Source of the DNA: Pseudomonas palmensis
GTDB taxonomy: Bacteria > Pseudomonadota > Gammaproteobacteria > Pseudomonadales > Pseudomonadaceae
Reading direction: 5' to 3'
NCBI RefSeq assembly: GCF_017848315.1
Contig: NZ_JAFKEC010000009.1
Span: forward strand, 62,001 to 126,000
Length of the DNA: 64,000 bases
Notes under the pieces: generated by a model
The model's database searches: none
What the model was told of the DNA's origin: nothing
Seen by the model: the letters and a program-made list of their open reading frames with translations, nothing else
Shown: positions 44,288 through 53,529 of the stretch, in pieces
How the letters are laid out: each line of letters begins with the position of its first letter
Position numbering within the stretch: the first letter of the stretch is position 1
Position numbers and translations under genes: made by a program

Positions 44288-45322
44288 ATGTCCACTTCAC
44301 TGTTCAGCCTGGCCTTCGGCGTCGGCACTCAAAACCGTCAAGGCGCCTGGCTGGAAGTCTTCTACGCACAGCCACTGCTCGCCCCGAGCGCCGAGCTGGT
44401 CGCAGCCGTCGCCCCGATCCTGGGCTATGAAGGCGGCAACCAGGCCATCGCGTTCAGCAACGCCCAGGCCGCGCAACTGGCCGAGGCCGTCAAGGGCGTC
44501 GACGCCGCCCAGGCTGCACTGCTGACCCGCCTGGCCGAAAGCAACAAGCCGCTGGTGGCCACGCTGCTGGCCGAAGACGCCACCCTGAGCTCCACCCCTG
44601 AGGCCTACCTCAAGCTGCACCTGCTGTCGCACCGCCTGGTCAAGCCCCACGGCCTGAGCCTGGCCGGCATCTTCCCGCTGCTGCCGAACGTGGCCTGGAC
44701 CAGCCAGGGCGCCATCGACCTGGCCGAACTGGCCGAGCAGCAACTCGAAGCCCGCCTCAAGGGCGAGCTGCTGGAAGTGTTCTCGGTCGACAAATTCCCG
44801 AAAATGACCGACTACGTGGTGCCGAGCGGCGTGCGTATCGCCGACAGCGCCCGCGTACGCCTGGGTGCCTATATCGGCGAAGGCACCACCATCATGCACG
44901 AAGGCTTCGTCAACTTTAACGCCGGCACCGAAGGCCCGGGCATGATCGAAGGCCGCGTTTCGGCGGGCGTGTTCGTCGGCAAGGGTTCGGACCTGGGCGG
45001 CGGCTGCTCCACCATGGGCACCCTGTCGGGCGGCGGCAACATCGTCATCAAGGTCGGCGAAGGCTGCCTGATCGGCGCCAACGCCGGTATCGGCATCCCG
45101 CTGGGCGACCGCAACACCGTCGAAGCCGGCCTGTACATCACCGCCGGCACCAAGGTGAACCTGCTCGACGAAAACAACGAGCTGGTCAAGGTGATCAAGG
45201 CCCGCGACCTGGCTGGCCAGACCGACCTGCTGTTCCGCCGCAATTCGCTAAACGGCGCGGTCGAGTGCAAGACCCACAAGTCGGCCATCGAGCTGAACGA
45301 AGCGCTGCACGCCCACAACTAA
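44288..45322 (+). CDS. dapD: 2,3,4,5-tetrahydropyridine-2,6-dicarboxylate N-succinyltransferase
   Basis: The 344-residue enzyme transfers succinyl from succinyl-CoA to tetrahydrodipicolinate. The N-terminal domain (1-170) is long, as in the Pseudomonas type. The C-terminal part is a left-handed beta helix (VRLGAYIGEGTTIMHEGFVN, GKGSDLGGGCSTMGTLSGGG). AAGAGG precedes the ATG. A 12-base-arm hairpin without a T run follows the gene. Confidence 0.96.
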   Translation: MSTSLFSLAFGVGTQNRQGAWLEVFYAQPLLAPSAELVAAVAPILGYEGGNQAIAFSNAQAAQLAEAVKGVDAAQAALLTRLAESNKPLVATLLAEDATLSSTPEAYLKLHLLSHRLVKPHGLSLAGIFPLLPNVAWTSQGAIDLAELAEQQLEARLKGELLEVFSVDKFPKMTDYVVPSGVRIADSARVRLGAYIGEGTTIMHEGFVNFNAGTEGPGMIEGRVSAGVFVGKGSDLGGGCSTMGTLSGGGNIVIKVGEGCLIGANAGIGIPLGDRNTVEAGLYITAGTKVNLLDENNELVKVIKARDLAGQTDLLFRRNSLNGAVECKTHKSAIELNEALHAHN

Positions 45323-45330
45323 GTGGTACG

Positions 45331-45359
45331 ATCGGGTCTGGCCCTCTGCCAGACCCGAT
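45331..45359 (+). repeat. Perfect hairpin between dapD and csdA
   Basis: ATCGGGTCTGGC and GCCAGACCCGAT pair perfectly around CCTCT, nine bases after the dapD stop and 17 bases before the csdA start. No T run follows, so it may act as a 3' stabiliser of dapD or a weak terminator. Confidence 0.65.
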
Positions 45360-45376
45360 ATCAGGCCCTACACATC

Positions 45377-46582
45377 ATGTTCCAGCCCTCTCCCTGGCGC
45401 GCAGACTTCCCTGCCATCGCCGCCCTGCAACGCCAGCACCAGACCTACCTGGACAGCGCTGCCACCACGCAGAAACCCCAGCACCTGCTCGACGCCCTGA
45501 GCCACTACTACACCCAGGGTGCGGCCAACGTGCACAGGGCCCAGCACCTGCCCGGCGCACTCGCCACCCAGGCCTTCGAGGCCAGCCGCGAAAAAGTCGC
45601 CGCCTGGCTCAATGCCGCCGATGCGCAGCAGATCGTGTTCACCCATGGCGCCACCTCGGCGCTCAACCTGCTGGCCTATGGCCTGGAATGGCGCCTGGAG
45701 GCGGGCGACGAGATCGCCGTCAGCGCCCTGGAGCACCACGCCAACCTGCTGCCCTGGCAGCAGTTGGCCCAGCGCCGCGGCCTCAGGCTGGTGATCCTGC
45801 CCCTCGACGCCAACGGGCATATCGACCTGGAGGCGGCCCTGCAACTGATCGGCCCGCGTACCCGCGTGCTGGCGGTGAGCCAGTTGTCGAATGTGCTCGG
45901 CACCTGGCAGCCGCTGCAACCGTTGCTCGACCACGCCCGCGCCCAGGGCGCCCTCAGCGTGGTCGATGGCGCCCAGGGCGTGGTGCACGGGCGTCACGAT
46001 GTACAGCAACTGGGCTGCGACTTCTATGTGTTTTCCAGTCACAAGCTGTATGGCCCGGACGGCCTTGGCGTGCTCTATGGGCGCCGCGAGGCGTTGGGCC
46101 TGCTGCGTCACTGGCAGTTCGGCGGCGAGATGGTGCAACTGGCCGGCTACCAGCAGTCGAGCTTTCGCGCCGCCCCGCTGGGTTTCGAGGCCGGCACGCC
46201 GCCGATCGCCAGCGTGATCGGGCTGGGTGCCAGCCTGGATTACCTGGCCAGCCTCGACGCCACCAGCGTGGTCGAACATGAAGCCGCCCTGCACCGCCAT
46301 CTGCTGCGCGGCCTCAACGATCGTGAAGGGGTGCGGATACTGGGCGTGCCGCAACTGGCCCTGGCCAGCTTCGTGGTCGAGGGCGTGCACAATGCCGACC
46401 TTGCGCACCTGCTGACCGAACAGGGCATCGCCGTGCGGGCCGGTCATCACTGCGCCATGCCGCTGGTCAACAGCCTGGGCCTGGATGGCGCGATCCGCGT
46501 GTCGCTGGCGCTGTACAACGATTCCCACGACCTGGAGCGCTTCTTCAGCGCCCTGGACCAGGCCCTGGAGCTGCTGCGATGA
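45377..46582 (+). CDS. csdA: Cysteine desulfurase CsdA
   Basis: The 401-residue group II (SufS/CsdA) PLP enzyme removes sulfur from cysteine as a persulfide. The Schiff-base Lys is in YVFSSHKLYGPDGLGVLYG, the PLP His in VSALEHHANLLPW, and the persulfide Cys in RAGHHCAMPL near residue 358. Its partner csdE overlaps it by four bases and tcdA follows, so the csdA assignment is better than sufS. The start at 45377 gives the family N-terminus. Confidence 0.95.
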   Translation: MFQPSPWRADFPAIAALQRQHQTYLDSAATTQKPQHLLDALSHYYTQGAANVHRAQHLPGALATQAFEASREKVAAWLNAADAQQIVFTHGATSALNLLAYGLEWRLEAGDEIAVSALEHHANLLPWQQLAQRRGLRLVILPLDANGHIDLEAALQLIGPRTRVLAVSQLSNVLGTWQPLQPLLDHARAQGALSVVDGAQGVVHGRHDVQQLGCDFYVFSSHKLYGPDGLGVLYGRREALGLLRHWQFGGEMVQLAGYQQSSFRAAPLGFEAGTPPIASVIGLGASLDYLASLDATSVVEHEAALHRHLLRGLNDREGVRILGVPQLALASFVVEGVHNADLAHLLTEQGIAVRAGHHCAMPLVNSLGLDGAIRVSLALYNDSHDLERFFSALDQALELLR

Positions 46583-46989
46583 GCCTGCCCGACGCCGCCC
46601 GCGAGGCGCTGGATGTATTCGAACAGGCTGCCGGCTGGGAGCAGCGCGCCCGCCTGCTGATGCAATGGGGCGAGCGCCTGCCCCCCCTGGACGCGACGCA
46701 GCAGTGCGAGGCCAACCGCGTGCACGGTTGCGAAAGTCAGGTGTGGCTGGTGGCCGAACAAACCGACGGTCGCTGGCACTTCAAGGCCGCCAGCGATGCG
46801 CGGCTGCTGCGCGGCCTGCTGGCGCTGCTGCTGGTGCGGGCCGACGGCTTGACCGGCAGCCAGCTGCAGCAGCTGGACCTGCCCGCCTGGTTCACCGCCC
46901 TGGGCCTTGGACGACAGCTCTCGCCGTCCCGCAGCAACGGCCTGAACGCCGTGCTGCGGCGCATGGCTCAGCTCACCGACGGCGCCTGA
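46579..46989 (+). CDS. csdE: Sulfur acceptor protein CsdE (SufE family)
   Basis: The 136-residue SufE-fold protein accepts the persulfide from CsdA. The acceptor Cys is in ANRVHGCESQVWLVAE (about residue 54). The N-terminal WEQRARLLMQWGERLPPL is the usual SufE start. It overlaps csdA by four bases and its last 22 bases overlap the 3' end of tcdA on the other strand. Confidence 0.95.
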   Translation: MSLPDAAREALDVFEQAAGWEQRARLLMQWGERLPPLDATQQCEANRVHGCESQVWLVAEQTDGRWHFKAASDARLLRGLLALLLVRADGLTGSQLQQLDLPAWFTALGLGRQLSPSRSNGLNAVLRRMAQLTDGA

Positions 46990-47792
46990 GCCGCTACGCG
47001 ATCGGCCGGGCGGCGCTTGCCACCCACCAGTTTCTCCACGGCCTTGCTGGCAGCGACCATGCCGAAGGTCGCCGTCACCATCATCACCGCGCCGAAACCG
47101 CCCGAGCAGTCGAGCTTGACCCCGTCCCCGACGAAGCTCTTCTGCAGGCAGATACCGCCATCGGGCAGCGGATAGCGCAACTGCTCGGTGGAGAACACGC
47201 ACGGCACCCCGTAGTTGCGGCTCACGTTGCGCGAAAACCCGTGGTCGCGGCGCAGCGTCGAACGCACCTTGGAGGCCAGCGGGTCGTTGACCGTGCGGTT
47301 GAGGTCGGCCACCTGGATCTGCGTGGGGTCGAGCTGCCCGCCCGCACCGCCGGTGCAGATCACCTGGATCTTGCGCCGCTTGCACCAGGCAATCAGCGCA
47401 GCCTTGGCCATCACGCTGTCGATGCAGTCGATCACGCAGTCGATATGGTCGGTGATGGTCTGGGCCAGGTTGTCGCGGGTGACGAAGTCCACCACCGCGT
47501 GCACCTTGCAGTCCGGGTTGATTGCGCGCAGGCGCTCGGCCATCACCTCGACCTTGGGCTTGCCCACGTTGCCCTGCAGCGCATGCAACTGGCGATTGGT
47601 GTTGCTCACGCACACGTCATCCAGGTCGAACAGCGAAATTTCGCCAACGCCGCTGCGGGCCATGGCCTCGGCCGCCCACGAGCCGACACCGCCGATGCCG
47701 ACGATCGCCACATGCGCCTCGCGCAGGCGTTGCAAGCCCTGCTGGCCATACAACCGGGCAACACCGGCAAAGCGTGGATCTTCTGTACTCAT
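46968..47792 (-). CDS. tcdA: tRNA threonylcarbamoyladenosine dehydratase TcdA (CsdL)
   Basis: The 274-residue E1-like enzyme cyclises t6A37 in tRNA to ct6A with ATP; CsdA and CsdE supply activity in E. coli. The nucleotide loop is VAIVGIGGVGSWAAEAMARSG, and the adenylation site Arg and Asp are in FDLDDVCVSNTNRQ. The conserved end KLDCSGGFGAVMMVTATFG contains the second Cys region. The start at 47792 (MSTEDPRF) was chosen over an extension to 47864. It is convergent with csdE with a 22-base overlap. Confidence 0.96.
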   Translation of the reverse strand: MSTEDPRFAGVARLYGQQGLQRLREAHVAIVGIGGVGSWAAEAMARSGVGEISLFDLDDVCVSNTNRQLHALQGNVGKPKVEVMAERLRAINPDCKVHAVVDFVTRDNLAQTITDHIDCVIDCIDSVMAKAALIAWCKRRKIQVICTGGAGGQLDPTQIQVADLNRTVNDPLASKVRSTLRRDHGFSRNVSRNYGVPCVFSTEQLRYPLPDGGICLQKSFVGDGVKLDCSGGFGAVMMVTATFGMVAASKAVEKLVGGKRRPADRVAAQAPSVS

Positions 47793-48081
47793 GGCCCAAC
47801 CCTGAAAAAACCGGCGCGCATTATAGGCCCCACAACGCAGGATGACAGCCCGCAACCGACGCACTAATTGCCATGAATTGGTAAACCTGGCGCCAACCCT
47901 GCTTTAATGACCGGTGCAAACCCTGCTTTGGACGGCAATTGTACGGGCTTCAGAACTTCAGCATCTGAGGAAAATCCAAGCGCTACATGCACCCGTTTCC
48001 TATACCACGCTACCTGCCTGGTGCGTAGGATCCGTGCCCGCCGGCGCTTGCCCGTTCCACTTTTCGGAACCCGAAATATCT

Positions 48082-50673
48082 ATGTCATCGCGTAAATTTG
48101 GTATCAACCTGGTGGTCGTCATGGCGATTGCCGCGCTATTCACCGGGTTCTGGGCACTGATCAACCGCCCGGTGTCCGCCCCCGACTGGCCGGAGCAGAT
48201 CTCCGGCTTCTCGTATTCGCCTTTTCGCCTGGGCGAAAGCCCGCAAAAGGGCCAGTACCCGACCGAAGCCGAGCTGCGCGAAGACCTCGAGCAACTGAGC
48301 AAGCTGACCGACAGCATCCGCATCTATACGGTGGAAGGCACCCAGGCGCTGATCCCGCGTCTGGCCGAAGAGTTCGGCCTGCGCGTGACCCTGGGTGTGT
48401 GGATCAGCCCCGACCTGGAACGCAACGAGCGCGAAATCGAGACCGCCATCCAGTTGGCCAACACCTCGCGCAGCGTGGTGCGGGTGATGGTCGGCAACGA
48501 GGCGCTGTTTCGCGAAGAGGTCACCCCCCAGGCCCTGATGGACTACATGGACCGCGTGCGCGCCGCAGTGAAGGTGCCGGTCACCACCAGCGAACAGTGG
48601 CACATCTGGAAGGAAAACCCCGAGCTTGCCGGGCACGCCGACCTGATCGCCGCGCACATCCTGCCCTACTGGGAATTCATCCCGGTGAGCCAGGCCGAGC
48701 AGTTCGTGCTCGACCGCGCCCGCGAGCTCAAGCAACTGTTCCCGCGCAAGCCGCTGCTGCTGTCCGAGGTCGGCTGGCCCAGCAATGGCCGCATGCGCGG
48801 CGGTGCCGACGCCACCCAGGCGGATCAGGCCATCTACCTGCGCAGCCTGGTCAACCTGCTCAACCGCCAGGGCTACAACTACTTCGTGATCGAAGCCTAC
48901 GACCAGCCCTGGAAAGCCAGTGACGAAGGTTCGGTGGGCGCCTACTGGGGCGTGTTCAATGCCGCGCGCCAGCAGAAATTCAACTTCGAGGGCCCGGTGG
49001 TGGCCATTCCGCAGTGGCGCGTGCTGGCCGTGGGCTCGGTGGTGCTGGCGATGCTGTCGCTGACCCTGTTGCTGATCGACGGCTCGGCGCTGCGCCAGCG
49101 CGGGCGCACCTTCCTGACCTTCATCGCGTTCCTGTGCGGCTCGGTGCTGGTATGGATCGGCTATGACTACAGCCAGCAGTACAGCACCTGGTTCAGCCTC
49201 ACCGTGGGTTTCCTGCTGGCGCTCGGCGCGCTGGGGGTGTTCATCGTGCTGCTGACCGAGGCCCATGAACTGGCCGAGGCGGTATGGACGCACAAGCGCC
49301 GCCGGCTGTTCCTGCCGGTGGAGGCCGACAGCGCCTATCGGCCCAAGGTGTCGGTGCATGTGCCGTGCTACAACGAGCCCCCGGAGATGGTCAAGCAGAC
49401 CCTCGATGCCCTCGCGGCGCTGGACTACCCGGACTTCGAAGTGCTGATCATCGACAACAACACCAAGGACCCGGCCGTGTGGGAACCGCTCAAGGCCCAT
49501 TGCGAGCTGCTGGGCGAGCGCTTCAAGTTCTTCCATGTGGCACCGCTGGCAGGTTTCAAAGGTGGTGCGCTGAACTACCTGATCCCGCACACCGCCAAGG
49601 ACGCCGAAGTGATCGCGGTGATCGACTCGGACTATTGTGTCGACCGCAACTGGCTCAAGCACATGGTGCCGCACTTTGCCGACCCCAAGATCGCCGTGGT
49701 GCAATCGCCGCAGGACTACCGCGACCAGAACGAAAGCACCTTCAAGAAGCTCTGCTACGCCGAGTACAAGGGCTTCTTCCATATCGGCATGGTCACCCGC
49801 AACGACCGTGACGCAATCATCCAGCACGGCACCATGACCATGACCCGGCGCTCGGTGCTCGAAGAGCTCGGCTGGGCCGACTGGTGCATCTGCGAAGATG
49901 CCGAACTGGGCCTGCGCGTGTTCGAGAAGGGTTACTCGGCGGCGTATTCCCACGAGAGCTACGGCAAGGGCCTGATGCCCGACACCTTCATCGACTTCAA
50001 GAAGCAGCGCTTTCGCTGGGCCTACGGCGCGATCCAGATCATCAAGCGCCACACCTCCAGCCTGCTGCGCGGCAAGGACACCCAACTGACCCGCGGCCAG
50101 CGCTACCACTTCCTGGCCGGCTGGCTGCCGTGGATCGCCGACGGCATGAACATCTTCTTCACCGTGGGTGCGCTGCTGTGGTCGGCGGCCATGATCATCG
50201 TGCCGCAGCGGGTCGACCCGCCGCTGCTGATCTTCGCGATCCCGCCGCTGGCGCTGTTCGTGTTCAAGGTGGGCAAGATCGTGTTCCTGTACCGCCGCGC
50301 GGTAGGGGTCAACCTCAAGGACGCATTCTCGGCGGCGCTGGCAGGGCTGGCGTTGTCGCACACCATTGCCAAGGCGGTGCTGTACGGGTTCTTCACCAGC
50401 AGCATTCCGTTCTTCCGCACGCCGAAGAACGCCGACAGCCACGGGCTGCTGGTGGCACTGGCAGAGGCCCGCGAGGAGCTGTTCATCATGCTGCTGCTGT
50501 GGGGCGCGGCGCTGGGCATCTACTTGGTGCAGGGCCTGCCGAGCAACGACATGCGCTTCTGGGTGACCATGCTGCTGGTGCAATCGCTGCCGTACCTGGC
50601 GGCGCTGATCATGGCCATGCTGTCGTCGCTGCCCAAGCCTGCGGATGCCACGCAGCCCGCACCTGCCGCCTGA
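48082..50673 (+). CDS. ndvB: NdvB-like cyclic beta-glucan synthase (GH17-GT2 fusion)
   Basis: The 863-residue inner-membrane protein starts with a membrane helix, then a periplasmic GH17-like domain (about 40-310) with acid/base Glu in VMVGNEALFREE and nucleophile Glu in LLSEVGWPSNGRM. Membrane helices (about 315-400) lead to a GT2 domain (about 425-650) with PCYNEPPEM, AVIDSDYCVD (DxD), ICEDAELG and KQRFRWAYGA (QxxRW). Four to six membrane helices follow. This matches P. aeruginosa NdvB, which makes cyclic beta-1,3-glucans tied to biofilm antibiotic tolerance. The frame is open 56 codons before the chosen ATG, and no good Shine-Dalgarno is visible. Confidence 0.92.
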   Translation: MSSRKFGINLVVVMAIAALFTGFWALINRPVSAPDWPEQISGFSYSPFRLGESPQKGQYPTEAELREDLEQLSKLTDSIRIYTVEGTQALIPRLAEEFGLRVTLGVWISPDLERNEREIETAIQLANTSRSVVRVMVGNEALFREEVTPQALMDYMDRVRAAVKVPVTTSEQWHIWKENPELAGHADLIAAHILPYWEFIPVSQAEQFVLDRARELKQLFPRKPLLLSEVGWPSNGRMRGGADATQADQAIYLRSLVNLLNRQGYNYFVIEAYDQPWKASDEGSVGAYWGVFNAARQQKFNFEGPVVAIPQWRVLAVGSVVLAMLSLTLLLIDGSALRQRGRTFLTFIAFLCGSVLVWIGYDYSQQYSTWFSLTVGFLLALGALGVFIVLLTEAHELAEAVWTHKRRRLFLPVEADSAYRPKVSVHVPCYNEPPEMVKQTLDALAALDYPDFEVLIIDNNTKDPAVWEPLKAHCELLGERFKFFHVAPLAGFKGGALNYLIPHTAKDAEVIAVIDSDYCVDRNWLKHMVPHFADPKIAVVQSPQDYRDQNESTFKKLCYAEYKGFFHIGMVTRNDRDAIIQHGTMTMTRRSVLEELGWADWCICEDAELGLRVFEKGYSAAYSHESYGKGLMPDTFIDFKKQRFRWAYGAIQIIKRHTSSLLRGKDTQLTRGQRYHFLAGWLPWIADGMNIFFTVGALLWSAAMIIVPQRVDPPLLIFAIPPLALFVFKVGKIVFLYRRAVGVNLKDAFSAALAGLALSHTIAKAVLYGFFTSSIPFFRTPKNADSHGLLVALAEAREELFIMLLLWGAALGIYLVQGLPSNDMRFWVTMLLVQSLPYLAALIMAMLSSLPKPADATQPAPAA

Positions 50674-50682
50674 TAAACCGCC

Positions 50683-50749
50683 ATCGCGGGTCAAGCCCGC
50701 TCCCACAGGGATTGCGCAGTACCTTGTGGGAGCGGGCTTGACCCGCGAT
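50683..50749. repeat. REP pair (perfect 25-base inverted repeat)
   Basis: ATCGCGGGTCAAGCCCGCTCCCACA (50683-50707, cited as ATCGCGGGTCAA + GCCCGCTCCCACA) pairs perfectly with 50725-50749 around a 17-base loop. It is the GCGGG-TCAA-CCCGCTCCCACAGG type of Pseudomonas REP and follows ndvB by ten bases. Confidence 0.9.
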
Positions 50750-50850
50750 AGGCCCGCACAGACAGCACAGATCCACAGTCCCTTCCCCGCACTTTTGCTA
50801 TAAGATAACGCCCCTTCTTTTTGCCCCAGCCTTGCACCCCGGAGTCCTTC

Positions 50851-52002
50851 ATGACGGCCCCAGCCGACCTCTCGCCTACCCTTGAACTGGCCTGCGACCT
50901 GATCCGTCGTCCCTCGGTGACCCCGCTGGACTTCGACTGCCAGAAACAGATGATGCAGCGCCTGGGCGATGCCGGCTTCATGCTCGAACCGATGCGCATC
51001 GAAGACGTCGACAATTTCTGGGCCACCCACGGCAGCGACGACGGCCCGGTACTGTGCTTTGCCGGCCACACCGACGTGGTGCCCACCGGCCCGGTGCAGG
51101 CCTGGGCCAACGACCCGTTCGACGCCCTGATCGACGCCGACGGCATGCTCTGCGGGCGCGGCGCGGCCGACATGAAGGGCAGCCTGGCCGCCATGATCGT
51201 GGCCACCGAGCGCTTCGTCGCCGACTACCCGAACCACAAGGGCAAGGTCGCCTACCTGATCACCAGCGACGAGGAAGGCCCGGCCCATCACGGCACCAAG
51301 GCCGTGGTCGAACGCCTGGCGGCGCGCAACGAACGCCTGGACTGGTGCATCGTCGGCGAGCCGTCGAGCACCACCCTGGTCGGTGACGTGGTCAAGAACG
51401 GCCGTCGCGGCTCGCTTGGCGCCAGGCTCACCGTGCGTGGCGTGCAGGGCCACGTGGCCTACCCGCACCTGGCGAAGAACCCGATCCACCTGGCCGCCCC
51501 GGCCTTGGCCGAACTGGCCGCCGAGCACTGGGACGAGGGCAACGATTTCTTTCCCCCCACCAGCTTCCAGATCTCCAACCTCAACTCGGGGACCGGCGCC
51601 ACCAACGTGGTGCCAGGCGAGCTGACCGCACTGTTCAACTTCCGTTTCTCCACCGAGTCGACCGTCGAAGGGCTGCAGGCCCGCGTGGCGGCGATCCTCG
51701 ACAAGCACGGCCTGGACTGGCAGGTGGACTGGGCGCTGTCGGGCCTGCCGTTCCTCACCGAACCGGGCGACCTGCTCGACGCGGTGTCGGCCAGCATCAA
51801 GGCCGTGACCGGCCGCGACACCCAGGCCTCCACCAGCGGCGGCACCTCCGACGGGCGCTTCATCGCCACCCTGGGCACCCAGGTGGTCGAACTGGGCCCG
51901 GTCAACGCCACCATTCACCAGGTCAACGAGCGGGTCCTGGCCAGCGACCTGGACGTGCTGACCGAGATCTACTACCAGACCCTGACCCGGTTGCTCGTCT
52001 GA
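50851..52002 (+). CDS. dapE: Succinyl-diaminopimelate desuccinylase
   Basis: The 383-residue di-zinc M20 peptidase-family enzyme releases LL-diaminopimelate from its succinyl form. Zinc ligands are His in [14 protein letters not shown], Asp in [14 protein letters not shown], and Glu in [13 protein letters not shown]; the C-terminal His is in [14 protein letters not shown] precedes the ATG by nine bases. It overlaps rlmA at TGATG, so the two are translationally coupled. Confidence 0.97.
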   Translation: MTAPADLSPTLELACDLIRRPSVTPLDFDCQKQMMQRLGDAGFMLEPMRIEDVDNFWATHGSDDGPVLCFAGHTDVVPTGPVQAWANDPFDALIDADGMLCGRGAADMKGSLAAMIVATERFVADYPNHKGKVAYLITSDEEGPAHHGTKAVVERLAARNERLDWCIVGEPSSTTLVGDVVKNGRRGSLGARLTVRGVQGHVAYPHLAKNPIHLAAPALAELAAEHWDEGNDFFPPTSFQISNLNSGTGATNVVPGELTALFNFRFSTESTVEGLQARVAAILDKHGLDWQVDWALSGLPFLTEPGDLLDAVSASIKAVTGRDTQASTSGGTSDGRFIATLGTQVVELGPVNATIHQVNERVLASDLDVLTEIYYQTLTRLLV

Positions 52003-52814
52003 TGCTCATCTGCCCCATCTGCAGCGCCGCGCTCGGCGCCCTGGACAACGGTGTCGGCTGCCCTGCCGGGCACCGCTTCGACCGGGCGCGCCAGGGCTAC
52101 CTGAACCTGTTGCCGGTGCAGCACAAGAACAGCCGTGACCCTGGCGACAACCAGGCCATGGTCGAGGCACGTCGCGACTTCCTCAATGCCGGGCACTACG
52201 CCCCGGTGGCACGGCGCCTGGCCGAGCTTGCAGCCGAGCGCGCGCCTGCGCGCTGGCTGGACATCGGCTGCGGCGAAGGCTACTACACCGCGCAACTGGC
52301 CGACGCCCTGCCCCAGGCCGACGGCTATGCCCTGGACATCTCCCGCGAGGCGGTCAAGCGTGCGTGCCGGCGCAACCCGGCACTCACCTGGCTGGTGGCG
52401 AGCATGGCCCGGGTGCCACTGGCCGATGCCAGCTGCCAGTTCCTGGCCAGCGTGTTCAGCCCGCTGGACTGGCAGGAAGCCAGGCGCCTGCTCAGCCCCG
52501 GCGGCGGCCTGATGCGCGTCGGCCCCACCAGCGGTCACCTGATGGAGCTGCGCGAACGGCTGTACGATGAAGTGCGCGACTATGCCGACGACAAGCACCT
52601 GGCCCTGGTGCCCGCGGGCATGCACCACGCCCACGGCGAAGTGCTGGAGTTTCGCCTGAGCCTGGCGGCCCCGGCCGACCGCGCCAACCTGCTGGCCATG
52701 ACCCCCCATGGCTGGCGCGCCAGCGCAGAAAGACGCGCGGCCGTCATCGATCACCCCGAGCCCTTAGAGGTGACGGTATCGATGCGTTACGATTACTTTG
52801 TGCGCCAAGACTGA
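52002..52814 (+). CDS. rlmA: 23S rRNA (guanine-N1)-methyltransferase RlmA
   Basis: The 270-residue SAM-dependent methyltransferase modifies G745-type residues of 23S rRNA. An N-terminal zinc finger has Cys4, Cys7, Cys20 and His24 (CPIC, CPAGHRF). The SAM loop is WLDIGCGEGYYTAQLAD. The family end MRYDYFVRQD is present. It overlaps dapE by one base. rrmA is a synonym. Confidence 0.95.
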   Translation: MLICPICSAALGALDNGVGCPAGHRFDRARQGYLNLLPVQHKNSRDPGDNQAMVEARRDFLNAGHYAPVARRLAELAAERAPARWLDIGCGEGYYTAQLADALPQADGYALDISREAVKRACRRNPALTWLVASMARVPLADASCQFLASVFSPLDWQEARRLLSPGGGLMRVGPTSGHLMELRERLYDEVRDYADDKHLALVPAGMHHAHGEVLEFRLSLAAPADRANLLAMTPHGWRASAERRAAVIDHPEPLEVTVSMRYDYFVRQD

Positions 52815-52833
52815 GCCGCACCCGGAGAGCCCC

Positions 52834-53211
52834 ATGCGCCAACCCGATATCGAGATTTACCTGAAGGACGCCGACGTCGATCACAAGCAGATCGCCGCCT
52901 GGCTGGGCCAGGCCCTCGGCCCGTGCAGCGACTGGCAGCAGAAGGGCCAGACCTACAAGTGCAAGGCCGGTAACGTACCTGTTACCTGGCTGCCCAAGGC
53001 TGTGGGCAAATGGAACAGCCTGTACCTGGAAAGCGACCAGACCCCGTGGGAGGACGACATCGCCTGCGCCCGCGCCGCATTCGCCGCACTCAATGTCGAA
53101 GTGCGCTGCGCGCCGGGTAGCTGGGTGGAAGAGGAAGGTGAAGAAGACGCCGACCGCTGGATCCGCATCAGCGCCGATGGCGAGGAAGAGATCACCTGGC
53201 GTACCAGTTGA
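52834..53211 (+). CDS. Conserved Pseudomonas hypothetical protein
   Basis: The 125-residue protein is unrecognised by function. It has an acidic C-terminal half (WVEEEGEEDADRW, DGEEEITW), several Trp residues and three Cys (CSDW, YKCKAG, CARAA), without a membrane or signal segment. CGGAGAG precedes the ATG at good spacing. It follows rlmA by 19 bases, so it probably belongs to the dapE-rlmA unit. A similar small gene occurs at this place in other pseudomonads as far as I recall. Confidence 0.85.
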   Translation: MRQPDIEIYLKDADVDHKQIAAWLGQALGPCSDWQQKGQTYKCKAGNVPVTWLPKAVGKWNSLYLESDQTPWEDDIACARAAFAALNVEVRCAPGSWVEEEGEEDADRWIRISADGEEEITWRTS

Positions 53212-53231
53212 GCCGTTGACCGGCTTTGCTT

Positions 53232-53313
53232 AGGCGCCAGCCTTGCTGGCGAAGCCCGGCATCGCCGGGCCAAGGGGCTGCTGCGCAGCCCATCGCCAGC
53301 AAGGCTGGCGCCT
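53232..53313. repeat. REP-related cruciform with two inner hairpins
   Basis: A perfect 21-base inverted repeat (53232-53252 with 53293-53313, core GCGCCAGCCTTGCTGGCG) encloses two further hairpins: CCCGG/CCGGG around 53255-53269 and GGCTGC/GCAGCC around 53276-53290. It lies between convergent genes and may double as a bidirectional terminator. Confidence 0.8.
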
Positions 53314-53319
53314 GCCGCT

Positions 53320-53529
53320 TTACAGCCCCACTACGTCTTCGGCCTGCAGGCCTTTCTGGCCCTGGGTCAGGTTGTACTCGACCTGTTGCCCTTCCAGCAG
53401 GGTGCGATGCCCTTCACCGCGGATCGCGCGGTAATGCACGAACACATCCGCACCGCCCTCACGCTGAATGAAGCCATATCCCTTGGCGTCATTGAACCAC
53501 TTCACACTTCCAGTCTCACGAGACGACAT
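53320..53529 (-). CDS. Cold-shock domain protein
   Basis: The 69-residue CspA-family protein is a single OB fold that binds single-stranded RNA or DNA. RNP1 is KGYGFIQ and RNP2 is DVFVHY; the start [19 protein letters not shown] is typical. RNP1 has Ile-Gln in place of the usual Ile-Thr. GGAG lies nine bases before the ATG. A -10-like TATAGT at 53636-53631 would give a leader of about 100 bases. CapB/CspD-like in size; whether cold-induced is unknown. Confidence 0.94.
   Translation of the reverse strand: MSSRETGSVKWFNDAKGYGFIQREGGADVFVHYRAIRGEGHRTLLEGQQVEYNLTQGQKGLQAEDVVGL

Noticed and set aside
48136..51918. Minus-strand open frame of 1260 codons opposite ndvB and dapE
   Set aside because: It runs through a REP pair and two intact genes; composition is the usual antisense type.
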